A model generated the notes under the pieces. That model was given only the letters and a program-made list of their open reading frames with translations. It ran no database searches and was not told the origin of the DNA. The position numbers were made by a program, and so were the translations under genes. Shown here piece after piece: positions 36,227 through 44,614 of a stretch of 64,000 nt of DNA. The DNA is from Microbacterium aurantiacum (lineage in GTDB: Bacteria; Actinomycetota; Actinomycetes; Actinomycetales; Microbacteriaceae), in contig NZ_PGGU01000029.1 of assembly GCF_002872075.1 (NCBI RefSeq), positions 178,704 to 242,703 on the forward strand. The letters run 5' to 3'. Position 1 is the first letter of the stretch, and each line of letters opens with the position of its first letter.

Positions 36227-36392
36227 GGGAAGCCGCAAGAACGTGGGGAAGATCGTTGGAAGGAATACATCGTTGCACCGCCTAGAAATGTCGGGATCCC
36301 CGGAATGACGAGGAAAGTCCACCTTCGCGCACCACTGAAAGGTGGTCGCACAAGGGTTCAAACCCACCGTAGGTTGCTGGCTGCGATCGCCT
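36227..36392 (+). repeat. Unexplained imperfect repeat, copy B
   Basis: Counterpart of copy A, beginning ~45 bases after the stop of the truncated GH2 gene. It shares CGCAAGA near its start, then AATGACG-GG-AAGTCCACC, GGTTCAA, CCACCGTAGGT and GATCGCCTC in the same order. No open frame spans both copies, so it is more likely a recombination or structured element than a coding remnant. Confidence 0.6.
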
Positions 36393-36463
36393 CATCCAAG
36401 GCAAGTTTTCATCGTCGCCAATGCCGACTTCGAGGCTCCGATCGTCGCGACGCTCAGGACGAG

Positions 36464-36722
36464 TCAGGTGTCCCCCAGGTGTCCCCGAGCATCGTGAGGA
36501 CGTCGATTCTCACCGAGTGTGGAGTGCGTCAAGTGTGTGGAGAGGGCTTCACGGCGCGCCAAGATCTGGCTGATTAGGTGCAAGTTTCCCGCGATTCCGC
36601 GGCAGATTGAACCCCAGTGGATTGATCCGGTCGGATCGCCATTTCACCCTGCTAAGGTGGAGAACCCTCACGGGTTCCAGGGGTTCAAATCCCCTCGTCT
36701 CCGCCACTAGAACTCCTGGTCA
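36464..36722 (+). repeat. Right copy of long tRNA-associated direct repeat
   Basis: Same landmark order as the copy at 2288-2533, from GTGTCCCCCAGGTGTCCCC to TCCTGGTCA. Marks the right boundary of the catabolic island. Confidence 0.7.
36644..36706 (+). pseudogene. tRNA-Ser(GCU) 3' fragment, right copy
   Basis: 63 bases equivalent to the left copy, with the same anticodon stem-loop, acceptor strand and GCCA end, but variable arm GAACCC/GGGTTC and T-stem AGGGG/CCCCT. No acceptor 5' strand or D-arm upstream, so it is a 3' fragment. Confidence 0.8.
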
Positions 36723-36861
36723 GAGTGTGCTCTTGCTCGGCTGGATCTCGTTCATCGCGGCTCTCAGATCCGGATTCTCAACGTGTGATGTGTACTCATT
36801 GCGTACCGTCCGAGGCGCATCCATATCCACGCCCGTTCGCGAAGCCATTTGACAGCCAGTC

Positions 36862-36907
36862 TTGTGCTCTCCGCTGTCCGCCCCTACACTCGGTCGAAGC
36901 GTTTCGA
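36862..36907 (+). promoter_or_regulatory. Promoter and LacI-type operator of the GH127 gene
   Basis: TTGTGC (36862-36867), 17-base spacer, TACACT (36885-36890), then TCGAAGCGTTTCGA at 36894-36907, a near-perfect dyad with the central CG and TCGAA half-sites of LacI-family operators. The operator sits where transcription would begin. The 36723-37097 stretch otherwise holds no convincing gene, although a minus-strand frame ending at 36720 reads like a short protein tail. Confidence 0.45.
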
Positions 36908-37097
36908 CAGCAAGAGCCCTGTACGACACGTCCGTTCTCCTACTTGATGGCGAGTGGAGCCCCGATGTTCGATGCCTTGAACTCTGCGGAGCATCCGGTG
37001 GGCTCTGGATTCCGGGGTCCGCCCGGCGTGGACGGTCCCACCTCGCGCGGGCGCGCACTGCTTCCGCCCACCACCGTTTCGACGTATGAAAGGACGC

Positions 37098-39008
37098 ATG
37101 TTGACCGGCACTGCGACCCGCTCCCGCCCGCTCGCCATTTCCGACGTGACCATCGCGGACGCCTTCTGGTCGCCGCGCCGAGAGATCATCCACACGTCGA
37201 CCCTCCCGCAGCAGGAACGCCAGCTCCGTTCTCCCGGACAGCAGTTCGACGCGTTGCGTCTGGCATGGCGCCCGGGAGATCCGCACGAACCGCACATCTT
37301 CTGGGAATCGGACATTGCGAAGTGGATCGAGGCTGCGAGCTACGTGCTCGCAGGAGAACACGACCCGCAGTTGGAGGCTTCAGTGGATGAAGCCATCGAA
37401 CTCCTCGCCGGCGCCCAGGAGGAAGACGGCTACCTCAACACCTACTTCACGGTCGTGCGGCCGGGCGAGCGCTTCACGGATCTCCAGGACGCACATGAGC
37501 TTTACTGCGCAGGTCATCTCATCGAAGCAGGCGTCGCCCACTATGAAGCGACCGGCAAGATCGCGCTGCTCAACGTCGTCCGCCGCTACGCTGACCTCAT
37601 CGACAGGGAGTTCGGACCCGGCGGATCAGCCGAGGGCGGGTACGACGGACACCAGGAGGTCGAGCTCGCGCTCGTGAAGCTCTACAACGCGACGAATGAG
37701 GATCGCTATCTGCGCCTCGCCGAACGCCTCATCGATAACCGAGGCACTCAGCCGTTCTACTTCGAAGCCGAACGGGTACGACGGGGCACGCCAGGGTATT
37801 TTGACTTCCTCTTCGAGGACCGCGCTCGTCGTGCGGACTGGTATCGGCAATACAACCAGTCGCATCTGCCGGTCCGTGAGCAGACCGAAGTCGTCGGTCA
37901 CTCCGTCCGCGCCATGTACATGTACAGCGCTATGGCAGATCTCGCGTCGCACAACGATGACGCCGCACTCCGTTCGGCATGCGAACGGCTGTGGAACGAC
38001 CTGGTCGACAGCAAGCTGTACATCACCGGCGGCATCGGCGCACTTCACTCGATCGAAGGCTTCGGCCCCGCCTATCATCTTCCGGATGCGGACGCCTACG
38101 CGGAGACATGCGCGGCCATCGGGCTGGTGTTCTGGGCGCAGCGGATGGCGCTCCTGACCGGCGAAGCGAAGTATGTCGACGTTCTCGAACGTGCGCTCTA
38201 CAACGGTGTCCTGTCCGGAAGCTCTGAAGACGGAACGTGCTACTTCTACGGAAACCCTCTCGCCAGCGACGGAGACGTTCAACGAAGCGAGTGGTTTGGT
38301 GTGGCCTGCTGCCCGCCGAACTTCGCGCGCCTACTGGCATCGCTCGAGCACTACGTCTACGCGGTCGACGACCGCGGCCTGACCGTCAATCTCTATGTCG
38401 CCGGCGCCGCGACGTTCGAGCACAACGGGCAGGACCTCACCCTGACGCAGCAGACCCGCTACCCATGGGGAGGGCGGATCGACATGAACGTGGAGACGTC
38501 CGCAGACACGGAGGCGACAATCCGACTGCGAATACCCCAGTGGGCGACGAACTGGACAGCCGCAGTCAATGGGAGTCAGGTCGTCCGCGAAACCCAGAGG
38601 GGCTACGCGGTGCTCGACCGGACCTGGAGTTCCGGCGACACCATCACGCTCGAACTGAGCATGGAGCCCACACGGGTTTGGGCGGATGCGCGCGTGGCCG
38701 CCGCTCGCGGCAAGGTTGCGATCCAGCGTGGTCCGATCGTTCATTGCATCGAGGAGACGGACAATGCGGCGCCCGTATCCGCCCTCGCGCTCTCCCGCGA
38801 GGCTCAGCTCCGTGTCATGCACGACCATGCCCGCGGGCTGGACAGCATCACCGCGGGCGGGACGCTCGAGTCGAGGATGACGGACGTTCTGTACACGAGT
38901 AGGGAGCCCGAGACATCCGCAATCGACGTCCGTACAACTCCGTACTTCTCGTGGGCGAACCGTGAACGCGGAAGCATGACCGTCTGGATGCGCGAGTCGG
39001 CGACCTGA
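37098..39008 (+). CDS. GH127 (DUF1680) beta-L-arabinofuranosidase-like enzyme
   Basis: A 636-residue GH127/DUF1680 protein: an (alpha/alpha)6 barrel (~20-440) followed by beta-sandwich domains. The diagnostic VACCPPN motif gives Cys404 and Cys405, of which one acts as nucleophile and both help bind zinc in characterised members; Cys381 is a possible further ligand. The start is the ATG with GAAAGGA just upstream; an ATG four codons earlier is the alternative. No signal peptide. It lies outside the tRNA-bounded island and has its own promoter, but fits the same theme of releasing L-arabinofuranose from plant material inside the cell. Confidence 0.88.
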   Translation: MLTGTATRSRPLAISDVTIADAFWSPRREIIHTSTLPQQERQLRSPGQQFDALRLAWRPGDPHEPHIFWESDIAKWIEAASYVLAGEHDPQLEASVDEAIELLAGAQEEDGYLNTYFTVVRPGERFTDLQDAHELYCAGHLIEAGVAHYEATGKIALLNVVRRYADLIDREFGPGGSAEGGYDGHQEVELALVKLYNATNEDRYLRLAERLIDNRGTQPFYFEAERVRRGTPGYFDFLFEDRARRADWYRQYNQSHLPVREQTEVVGHSVRAMYMYSAMADLASHNDDAALRSACERLWNDLVDSKLYITGGIGALHSIEGFGPAYHLPDADAYAETCAAIGLVFWAQRMALLTGEAKYVDVLERALYNGVLSGSSEDGTCYFYGNPLASDGDVQRSEWFGVACCPPNFARLLASLEHYVYAVDDRGLTVNLYVAGAATFEHNGQDLTLTQQTRYPWGGRIDMNVETSADTEATIRLRIPQWATNWTAAVNGSQVVRETQRGYAVLDRTWSSGDTITLELSMEPTRVWADARVAAARGKVAIQRGPIVHCIEETDNAAPVSALALSREAQLRVMHDHARGLDSITAGGTLESRMTDVLYTSREPETSAIDVRTTPYFSWANRERGSMTVWMRESAT

Positions 39009-39231
39009 CGGGACTGGATCGATCGCCTAGTCTCGAGGCAATTTCCGCGCGCCGCGGGCTGTGCCGCCCGCGTGAGCATGCACCGCGTGAACGGGTGCCG
39101 AGAGCTCGTCGCTGTCACGCAACCATCGTCGTATGGGTTTGCGGTACTTCAGGTGGATGCGCGCGAACCCCGCCGTGCCCAGTGCGAACCGGCTGTCCCG
39201 TCGGCGGTGTTCTCCCGGATCCACTCGAGCA

Positions 39232-40446
39232 TCAACCCTGCTTCTCCTTGTACATCGCTGCTTGGATGCGGCGGTCCAGGTCGTCGAGTTCGGCCATCAC
39301 TTCGGATGCCGCCCAGACGCGGTCCTTCTTACGCCCCGTGATCTCCTCGATGAAGCCGGCGCCGACAAGCTGGTCGATCGCCCTGTAGGCGGCTGTGGGG
39401 GAACCGGCTGTGGCTTCGATCTCGACGGTGCTCATGACCGGGTGGTCGTAGAACGCCTGGATGAGCGCGGCAGCAGCGGAGTTCGCGCGTGGCTTCAGCT
39501 CTGCAGCCCACAGTGCGGGCATCGCCTTCAAGCGGGCGATGGTCTCGCGCGAGCATTCGGCGGCCGCGCGCGTAGAGAGAGCGAACAGGTCGATGAGCGG
39601 TGCAGGGTCGCCGAGTCGGTAGGAGCCGAGGGCGGCGAAGTAGTCGTCGCGGCGGGCGAGCAGGCCGCTGGCGAGGGGGACCACTGCGTTTCGGGTGACG
39701 CCTCGACGCCGCAGCACGGCGGAGACGAGAGCGCGCCCGATGCGACCGTTACCGTCGGTGAAGGCGTGGATGGACTCGAACTGGGCGTGACCAATCGCGG
39801 CCTGCGTCATCACGGGTACGTCGTCCCGGTTGAGGTAGGCGATGAGGTCGTCCATCAGCTCGGGCACGCGTTCGGGCGCCGGGGGAACGTGGAGTGCGTC
39901 CCGCGGGGAGTGGTCGCTGCCGCCGATCCAGTTCTGCATGTCGCGGAGGCGACCAGCGTATTCGGATTCCTGGGGGTCGTCAGCCATGAGCGCACGGTGG
40001 GCGCTCTTGAGGTGGTCGAGCTCGAAGCGACCGCTCTCGCCGACGTCTGCGATCAGCTCGTGGAGCGCGGCGGACGCCGCGACCATGCTGGTGGCGGAGG
40101 GGTTGCCCTTGTTGCCGGCCAGCGCCTTGGCGTAGTCGCGGGCGGAAGCGCTGATGCGTTCGATCTTCGACGAGGCAGTGGACTCGGATCGGACCATGAA
40201 GCGACTGAGGGCCGCGGAGTGCCCCTCGGCGTCAGTGTCGGCCTGGGCTACGGCGAGCAGCGCGCGCTCGGTGTGGAGCATCACTTTCAGCGGCGGCAGG
40301 TGGTCGAGTTCGCGGATGAACGGCGGAATGGTCGCAGCCACGGACCTCATCATTCGGTCTTCGCGTGTGCCACCGCGAACCTGTTGCTGCCAGGAAAGCG
40401 TTTCGACGCGGTGGTGCGGCCACTGCAAGATCCGAACTTGGTCCAT
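39232..40446 (-). CDS. Fic-family adenylyltransferase-like protein
   Basis: A 404-residue protein with an N-terminal Fic_N region, the Fic core motif HAFTDGNGRIGR (His227) and a C-terminal winged-helix-like part (~320-395). Fic enzymes transfer AMP or related groups to target proteins. An inhibitory-helix motif is present upstream as SSKIER (Ser92, Glu96), but the residue after Glu is Arg rather than the usual Gly/Asn. No antitoxin gene is adjacent, which fits a class II self-inhibited protein. The ATG has no ribosome binding site, and a -10-like GATAAA lies ten bases upstream, so the mRNA may be leaderless. An upstream GTG (40476) is less likely. Confidence 0.87.
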   Translation of the reverse strand: MDQVRILQWPHHRVETLSWQQQVRGGTREDRMMRSVAATIPPFIRELDHLPPLKVMLHTERALLAVAQADTDAEGHSAALSRFMVRSESTASSKIERISASARDYAKALAGNKGNPSATSMVAASAALHELIADVGESGRFELDHLKSAHRALMADDPQESEYAGRLRDMQNWIGGSDHSPRDALHVPPAPERVPELMDDLIAYLNRDDVPVMTQAAIGHAQFESIHAFTDGNGRIGRALVSAVLRRRGVTRNAVVPLASGLLARRDDYFAALGSYRLGDPAPLIDLFALSTRAAAECSRETIARLKAMPALWAAELKPRANSAAAALIQAFYDHPVMSTVEIEATAGSPTAAYRAIDQLVGAGFIEEITGRKKDRVWAASEVMAELDDLDRRIQAAMYKEKQG

Positions 40447-40455
40447 AATCGGCAG

Positions 40456-40504
40456 TTTATCAGCGCAAATCACCACTTGTAGTGGCTAACCGGTAATTCA
40501 CCGG
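40456..40504. promoter_or_regulatory. Fic gene promoter with two perfect dyads
   Basis: On the minus strand GATAAA (40461-40456) precedes the start by ten bases. Upstream lie CCACT-TGT-AGTGG (40473-40485) and CCGGT-AATTC-ACCGG (40490-40504), both perfect. They cover the -35 area and are plausible operators. Confidence 0.4.
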
Positions 40505-40582
40505 ATTTCGCACTGATGCTCGAAGGCAGCTCGGCCGTGCTCCTCGTCGTCGCACTGATCGCGGCCGCGTCCGACAGGCAGC

Positions 40583-42226
40583 TCAAACGGCTGAGGACGC
40601 GTCGCGCCGGTACACGACCTCTCCGCCGGTGACGGTGAACGCGACGGCGTTCTCGCGGAAACCGTCGGCTTCCAAGGGGTGTCTGTCGAGCACGACGAGG
40701 TCGGCCAGGTATCCCGGTTGCAGGCGACCGATGCGGTCGTCGGCCGCGAACGAGGCCGCCGAGTCGATCGTTGCGTGTCGCAGCGCGGAATCACCGGCGA
40801 CGGCGGACTGCGGGGTGTGGGCCGGCAACTCCGGGTCGATCACGGATCGTCGCGTCGTCGCGATGTACAGATTGTCGAGGGCCTCGTGAGGCGCGGTCGG
40901 CGCGTCGGTGCCGAACGCCATCAGGGCGCCGGCGTCGCTGAACGTGCGCCACGGATATCCGCGCTCCACGCGGTCATCGCCGAGCTGCGCACGCCAGTTC
41001 GGCTGGATCGCCGGGTCGGCGTGCACGGGCTGCACGGATGCGGTGATCCTCGAGGCGGCCATTCGTGCGGGAGTTCCGTCGGACACCACCTCCAGATGCT
41101 CCAGACGAGGGCGCCGATCCCAGACCGGGTTCGATTCGATGACCGACTCGAGCACGTCGAGGGCGACGTCACTCGCCAGATCGCCGATCGCGTGCATGGC
41201 GATCCGGAGACCAGCGGCGTCGGCTGCCAGTAAGACGGTGCGCAGCCGTGCCGGGTCCCACATCAGGCTTCCATTGCTTCCGTCGGCATACGGATACGTC
41301 ATCGCGGCCGTGCACGCGTCGATGACGCCATCGAGCACGAGTTTGATGCCGATCATCGCGACCCACTCGGATGACTCGGTGCTGGCGTCGAGCGCACGAC
41401 TGACCTGCGCCAGATTCTCGGCGTCGTCGCCGGTGTCGAACACGAGCCAGTGCGCAGATACGCGAACGGGCAAGGAGCCACCGCGTGCGGCCTCGGCGGC
41501 CCGCAGCGCCTGCCATCCGGCGTCATCCATCCCCATGTCGACGACGGATGTCACGCCCGCGGCGGCGAACGCGTCAAGGGCGCGGAAGACCGATTCGACG
41601 CGGTCGGCGTCACTGGTCGTCGCGGTGAGATGGGCCCAGCCGATCTCGTGCGCAGCGCGCTCGTACAGCATCCCGGCCGGCTCGCCCGACGGTGACCGCG
41701 AGAGCCGTCCGCCCGCTGGATCCGGCGTCGTGGCGTCGATCCCGAGGGCATGGATCGCCGCCGTGTTCACCCAGACGGAGTGCATGTCGTTGGAATCGAG
41801 GTAGACCGGGAGGTCGGAGACGACCTCATCGATCATGGCGGCCGTCGGCTCGCCGTCGATCGAATCGAACAGCCATCCTTTGCCGCGAAGGACGGTGGCG
41901 TCCGCTCCGAGACGATCGCGTTCAGCGCCGATCCTCTTCTGGATCTCCTTCAGGTTCGCGGCGTCGGTCAGAGCGACGTTGGCCAGGCTCTGCCCGGTCC
42001 ACACGAGATGCACATGCGAGTCGACGAAGCCGGGCAGCAGCACCTTCTCCTTCGCGTCGATGACGATGTCGCCGGCGGCAGGCGTAACGTTCCCGCCGAC
42101 CGACGCGATCCGCCCGCCTTCGATGACGATGGTCGTCGGTTCCCCCTGGGCGGCGGAGACACGCGCCGCATCGGTCTGACCCGGGTCGACGATCCGGGCT
42201 CCGGTGATGATGGTCCGGTCGCTCAT
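40583..42226 (-). CDS. YtcJ-like metal-dependent amidohydrolase
   Basis: A 547-residue amidohydrolase-superfamily protein of the YtcJ/formamide-deformylase-like group. The N-terminal beta domain leads to GFVDSHVHLVW (metal ligands His71, His73); IKLVLDG supplies the usual Lys region; later MHAIGD and FGTDAPTAP carry further ligand His/Asp. Starts with a strong GAGGAGG site and overlaps the MFS stop by 4 bases. No signal peptide. It is the last gene of the five-gene operon and would hydrolyse an N-acyl, N-formyl or cyclic amide bond in the cytoplasm; exact substrate unknown. Confidence 0.85.
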   Translation of the reverse strand: MSDRTIITGARIVDPGQTDAARVSAAQGEPTTIVIEGGRIASVGGNVTPAAGDIVIDAKEKVLLPGFVDSHVHLVWTGQSLANVALTDAANLKEIQKRIGAERDRLGADATVLRGKGWLFDSIDGEPTAAMIDEVVSDLPVYLDSNDMHSVWVNTAAIHALGIDATTPDPAGGRLSRSPSGEPAGMLYERAAHEIGWAHLTATTSDADRVESVFRALDAFAAAGVTSVVDMGMDDAGWQALRAAEAARGGSLPVRVSAHWLVFDTGDDAENLAQVSRALDASTESSEWVAMIGIKLVLDGVIDACTAAMTYPYADGSNGSLMWDPARLRTVLLAADAAGLRIAMHAIGDLASDVALDVLESVIESNPVWDRRPRLEHLEVVSDGTPARMAASRITASVQPVHADPAIQPNWRAQLGDDRVERGYPWRTFSDAGALMAFGTDAPTAPHEALDNLYIATTRRSVIDPELPAHTPQSAVAGDSALRHATIDSAASFAADDRIGRLQPGYLADLVVLDRHPLEADGFRENAVAFTVTGGEVVYRRDASSAV

Positions 42227-43470
42227 CGCGACACCTCCTCGGTTGAGACGGGCGCCTGCCCGTCGGCGATCTCTCGTCGCTCCACGCGCGTGGAGATCCG
42301 CGCCACGATCACCATGGGCACGACCAGGATCCAGCTGATGAGTGCGATCACCCATCCGAAGCCGGGATAGCCGAACGTCTCGGCCAGCCATCCGCCGATC
42401 ACCGGCGAGAAGCTCGAACCGAACAGGTAGACGCCGATCGCGGGTCCGGAGAAGCGGCCGTTCGCGTCCAGCGCCGCTGCCGTAGCGATGAACAGCAGGA
42501 AGACCGCCATGTACGCCGTGTTCCAGGCGATCAGCACGGTCGTGTAGACGGTGGGGTCGGTCGTGAGCGCGGCGATCAGCTTCAGCGCGCCGCCGGCGAT
42601 GAGCAGGATCGCCAGAGGGACTGCTCGTCCGAGCTTGTCGCCGATGAAGATCAGCGCGATCGCTGCGACGAGTCCGCCGGCGCTGGAGGCGCTCAGCACC
42701 AGACCCAGTCCGGCATCCGAAAGGCCGGACTGATCGGCACCCATGACGCCGGCCAGCGCCCACACCGAGTCTTCGCTGATCGCCCAGAGCGCGTACATGA
42801 TGAGCAGGGCGATGCCGGCGATGGTCACCGTGCGATTCGCCCGCGCATCCGCGGGCTTCGCCACCAGCACGGCTGCCGCCGCGATCACAGAGCCGCCGGT
42901 CTGGATCGGCGCACGCGGCAGCCACGTCGCCGCGAAGAGGAGTGCGAGCGACGCGCCGGCCACGAGACCGAACACGCTTCCGCTCGTGATCCCGATCAAC
43001 GGCACCACCGCCAGGACGATCGTCACGACGCCGCGGTTCACGAGGCCGTTCGCCGCCGACATCCGATTCGGGTTGCGGAGCGCGGCAAGCGCGGCGCCGC
43101 TGGACGAGAGAGCGCCACCGGCGCCTGCACCGCCCACGATGACGGCGAGGATGGTGGCGACGTCGCCCGGGTTGAATGCGGCCACGGCGAAGGCCACGGC
43201 GGAGATCGCCAGACCCAGCCGCGCGACGAGGACTCGCCGCGACCCCTCCGCCAGACGGGTGGTGGCCACGCACGCCACGGCCGTGGCCAGCAGGCACCCG
43301 GTCATCACCGCACCGGCCTCGGTCACTCCGAGCCCCACCGACTGCTCGAGAGCGATGACCATGAAGGGCAGCAGGTTGGCGGTGAGCAGCCCCAGCACCG
43401 ACAACCCGAAGGTGGAGATCGCCCGCCTCGTATTCAGGGACAGGCGTGCGTCGTGATCGGCAACCGTCAT
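42223..43470 (-). CDS. MFS transporter
   Basis: A 415-residue, twelve-segment major facilitator with family-typical features (the loop GDKLGRAVPL after segment 8). No closer subfamily recognised. ACGAGG ribosome binding site. It sits between the deiminase-like and amidohydrolase genes with a 48-base gap and a 4-base overlap, so it probably imports the operon's substrate or exports a product. Confidence 0.85.
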   Translation of the reverse strand: MTVADHDARLSLNTRRAISTFGLSVLGLLTANLLPFMVIALEQSVGLGVTEAGAVMTGCLLATAVACVATTRLAEGSRRVLVARLGLAISAVAFAVAAFNPGDVATILAVIVGGAGAGGALSSSGAALAALRNPNRMSAANGLVNRGVVTIVLAVVPLIGITSGSVFGLVAGASLALLFAATWLPRAPIQTGGSVIAAAAVLVAKPADARANRTVTIAGIALLIMYALWAISEDSVWALAGVMGADQSGLSDAGLGLVLSASSAGGLVAAIALIFIGDKLGRAVPLAILLIAGGALKLIAALTTDPTVYTTVLIAWNTAYMAVFLLFIATAAALDANGRFSGPAIGVYLFGSSFSPVIGGWLAETFGYPGFGWVIALISWILVVPMVIVARISTRVERREIADGQAPVSTEEVSR

Positions 43471-43518
43471 GATGACCTCGTTTCCCGGCTTCGTTGCCGG
43501 ATCGGTGGGGGGAACAAC

Positions 43519-44556
43519 TCAGCCCACGGCGGGCAGAGCAGGTTGCTGCTGGGTGATGCAGTGGATGCCGCCGCCCCGGTCGAACAGCGGGCGGGCGTCG
43601 ACGGTCGTGACCGTACGACCGGGATACGCATCGCTCAGGATGGAGCGAGCGCGGGCATCGGCGGCCTCGTCACCGAAGCCGCACGCGATGACGCCGCCGT
43701 TGACGACGAGGTGATTCACATAGCTCCAGTCGACGAAGCCGCTCTCGTCGCGAAGCGTCGACGGCGCGGGCAGGGAGGTGATCTCGACGGAGCGCCCGAG
43801 GGCGGCGAACTGGCTCTCGAGCTCGCCGCGGAGGACCTTGACGACCTCGGCGTCGGGGTGCGCGGCGTCGAGCTGATCGTGCAGGAGGACGTGATCCGGC
43901 GCGGTGAACGTCGCGACGATGTCGACGTGCCCGTTCGTGCCGAGGTCGTCGTAGTCGCGTGTGAGGCCGCGCGAGAGCCAGATCGCCTGATCGGCCCCGA
44001 TCGTGCGGGCCATCTCGGTCTCGACGCGCGCTCGGTCGGCGAACGGATTGCGCCGAGGATCGAGCTGCACCGTGTCGGTCAGCAGAACCGTTCCTGTCCC
44101 GTCGACGTGCAGACCACCGCCCTCGGCGACCAGGAGCGAGGAGATGATCTCCGCACCCACGGATTCACCCACGAACCGCGCGATATGGGCCGACTTCTGC
44201 CATTCCGCCCACGCCGGGGACCCCCAGCCGTTGAAGATCCAGTCGACGGCGCCGAGGACACCGGGTCGGTCGGCGTCGACGACGAACGTGGGTCCCATGT
44301 CCCGCATCCAGAATTCATCGACCGGCGCTTCGAGGATCTCGATGGATGGATCGAGCATCCGCCGGGCGCGCTCGATCTCGGTCGGATCGACCACCATCGT
44401 GACGGGTTCGAACTCGATGATCGCGTGGGCCACCGCGGTCCAGGCCGCATACCCTTCTTCTCGTGCGGCAGCGGTGTCGCCGAGCGTGAAGCCCTCGCGC
44501 GGGAAGGCCATCCATGTGCGGGTGTGTTCTGCGGTCTCTGCGGGCATGCGCCACAT
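43519..44556 (-). CDS. Agmatine deiminase-family enzyme
   Basis: A 345-residue member of the peptidyl-arginine/agmatine deiminase family. Active-site elements are visible: WMRDMGP (Asp86), EGGGLH (Glu145), the catalytic His210 in GTNGHVD and the nucleophile Cys333 in GGGIHCITQQQPA. It would hydrolyse a guanidino group to a ureido group plus ammonia. The start is the ATG with GAGGA upstream; the longer in-frame extension overlaps the aminotransferase gene. There is no N-carbamoylputrescine amidase of the nitrilase type next door, so the pathway is not the standard agmatine-to-putrescine route; a related guanidino compound is likely. Confidence 0.88.
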   Translation of the reverse strand: MWRMPAETAEHTRTWMAFPREGFTLGDTAAAREEGYAAWTAVAHAIIEFEPVTMVVDPTEIERARRMLDPSIEILEAPVDEFWMRDMGPTFVVDADRPGVLGAVDWIFNGWGSPAWAEWQKSAHIARFVGESVGAEIISSLLVAEGGGLHVDGTGTVLLTDTVQLDPRRNPFADRARVETEMARTIGADQAIWLSRGLTRDYDDLGTNGHVDIVATFTAPDHVLLHDQLDAAHPDAEVVKVLRGELESQFAALGRSVEITSLPAPSTLRDESGFVDWSYVNHLVVNGGVIACGFGDEAADARARSILSDAYPGRTVTTVDARPLFDRGGGIHCITQQQPALPAVG

Positions 44557-44614
44557 GAGGGGTCCTCTTTCTCGGTCGGATCTCGTGTCGGGGTGAGGGG
44601 AGCGGGAGGGGAGG

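Noticed and set aside
16225..36372. tRNA genes at the GGTTCAA strings of repeats A and B
   Set aside because: Only the T-loop-like string fits; the T-stems mismatch and no anticodon or acceptor stem surrounds them.
39133..40482. 449-codon plus-strand frame
   Set aside because: Antisense to the Fic gene, which carries a complete Fic motif.
40583..43297. Very long 904-codon minus-strand frame
   Set aside because: Only the part from the ATG at 42226 is the amidohydrolase; the rest runs out of frame through the MFS gene.
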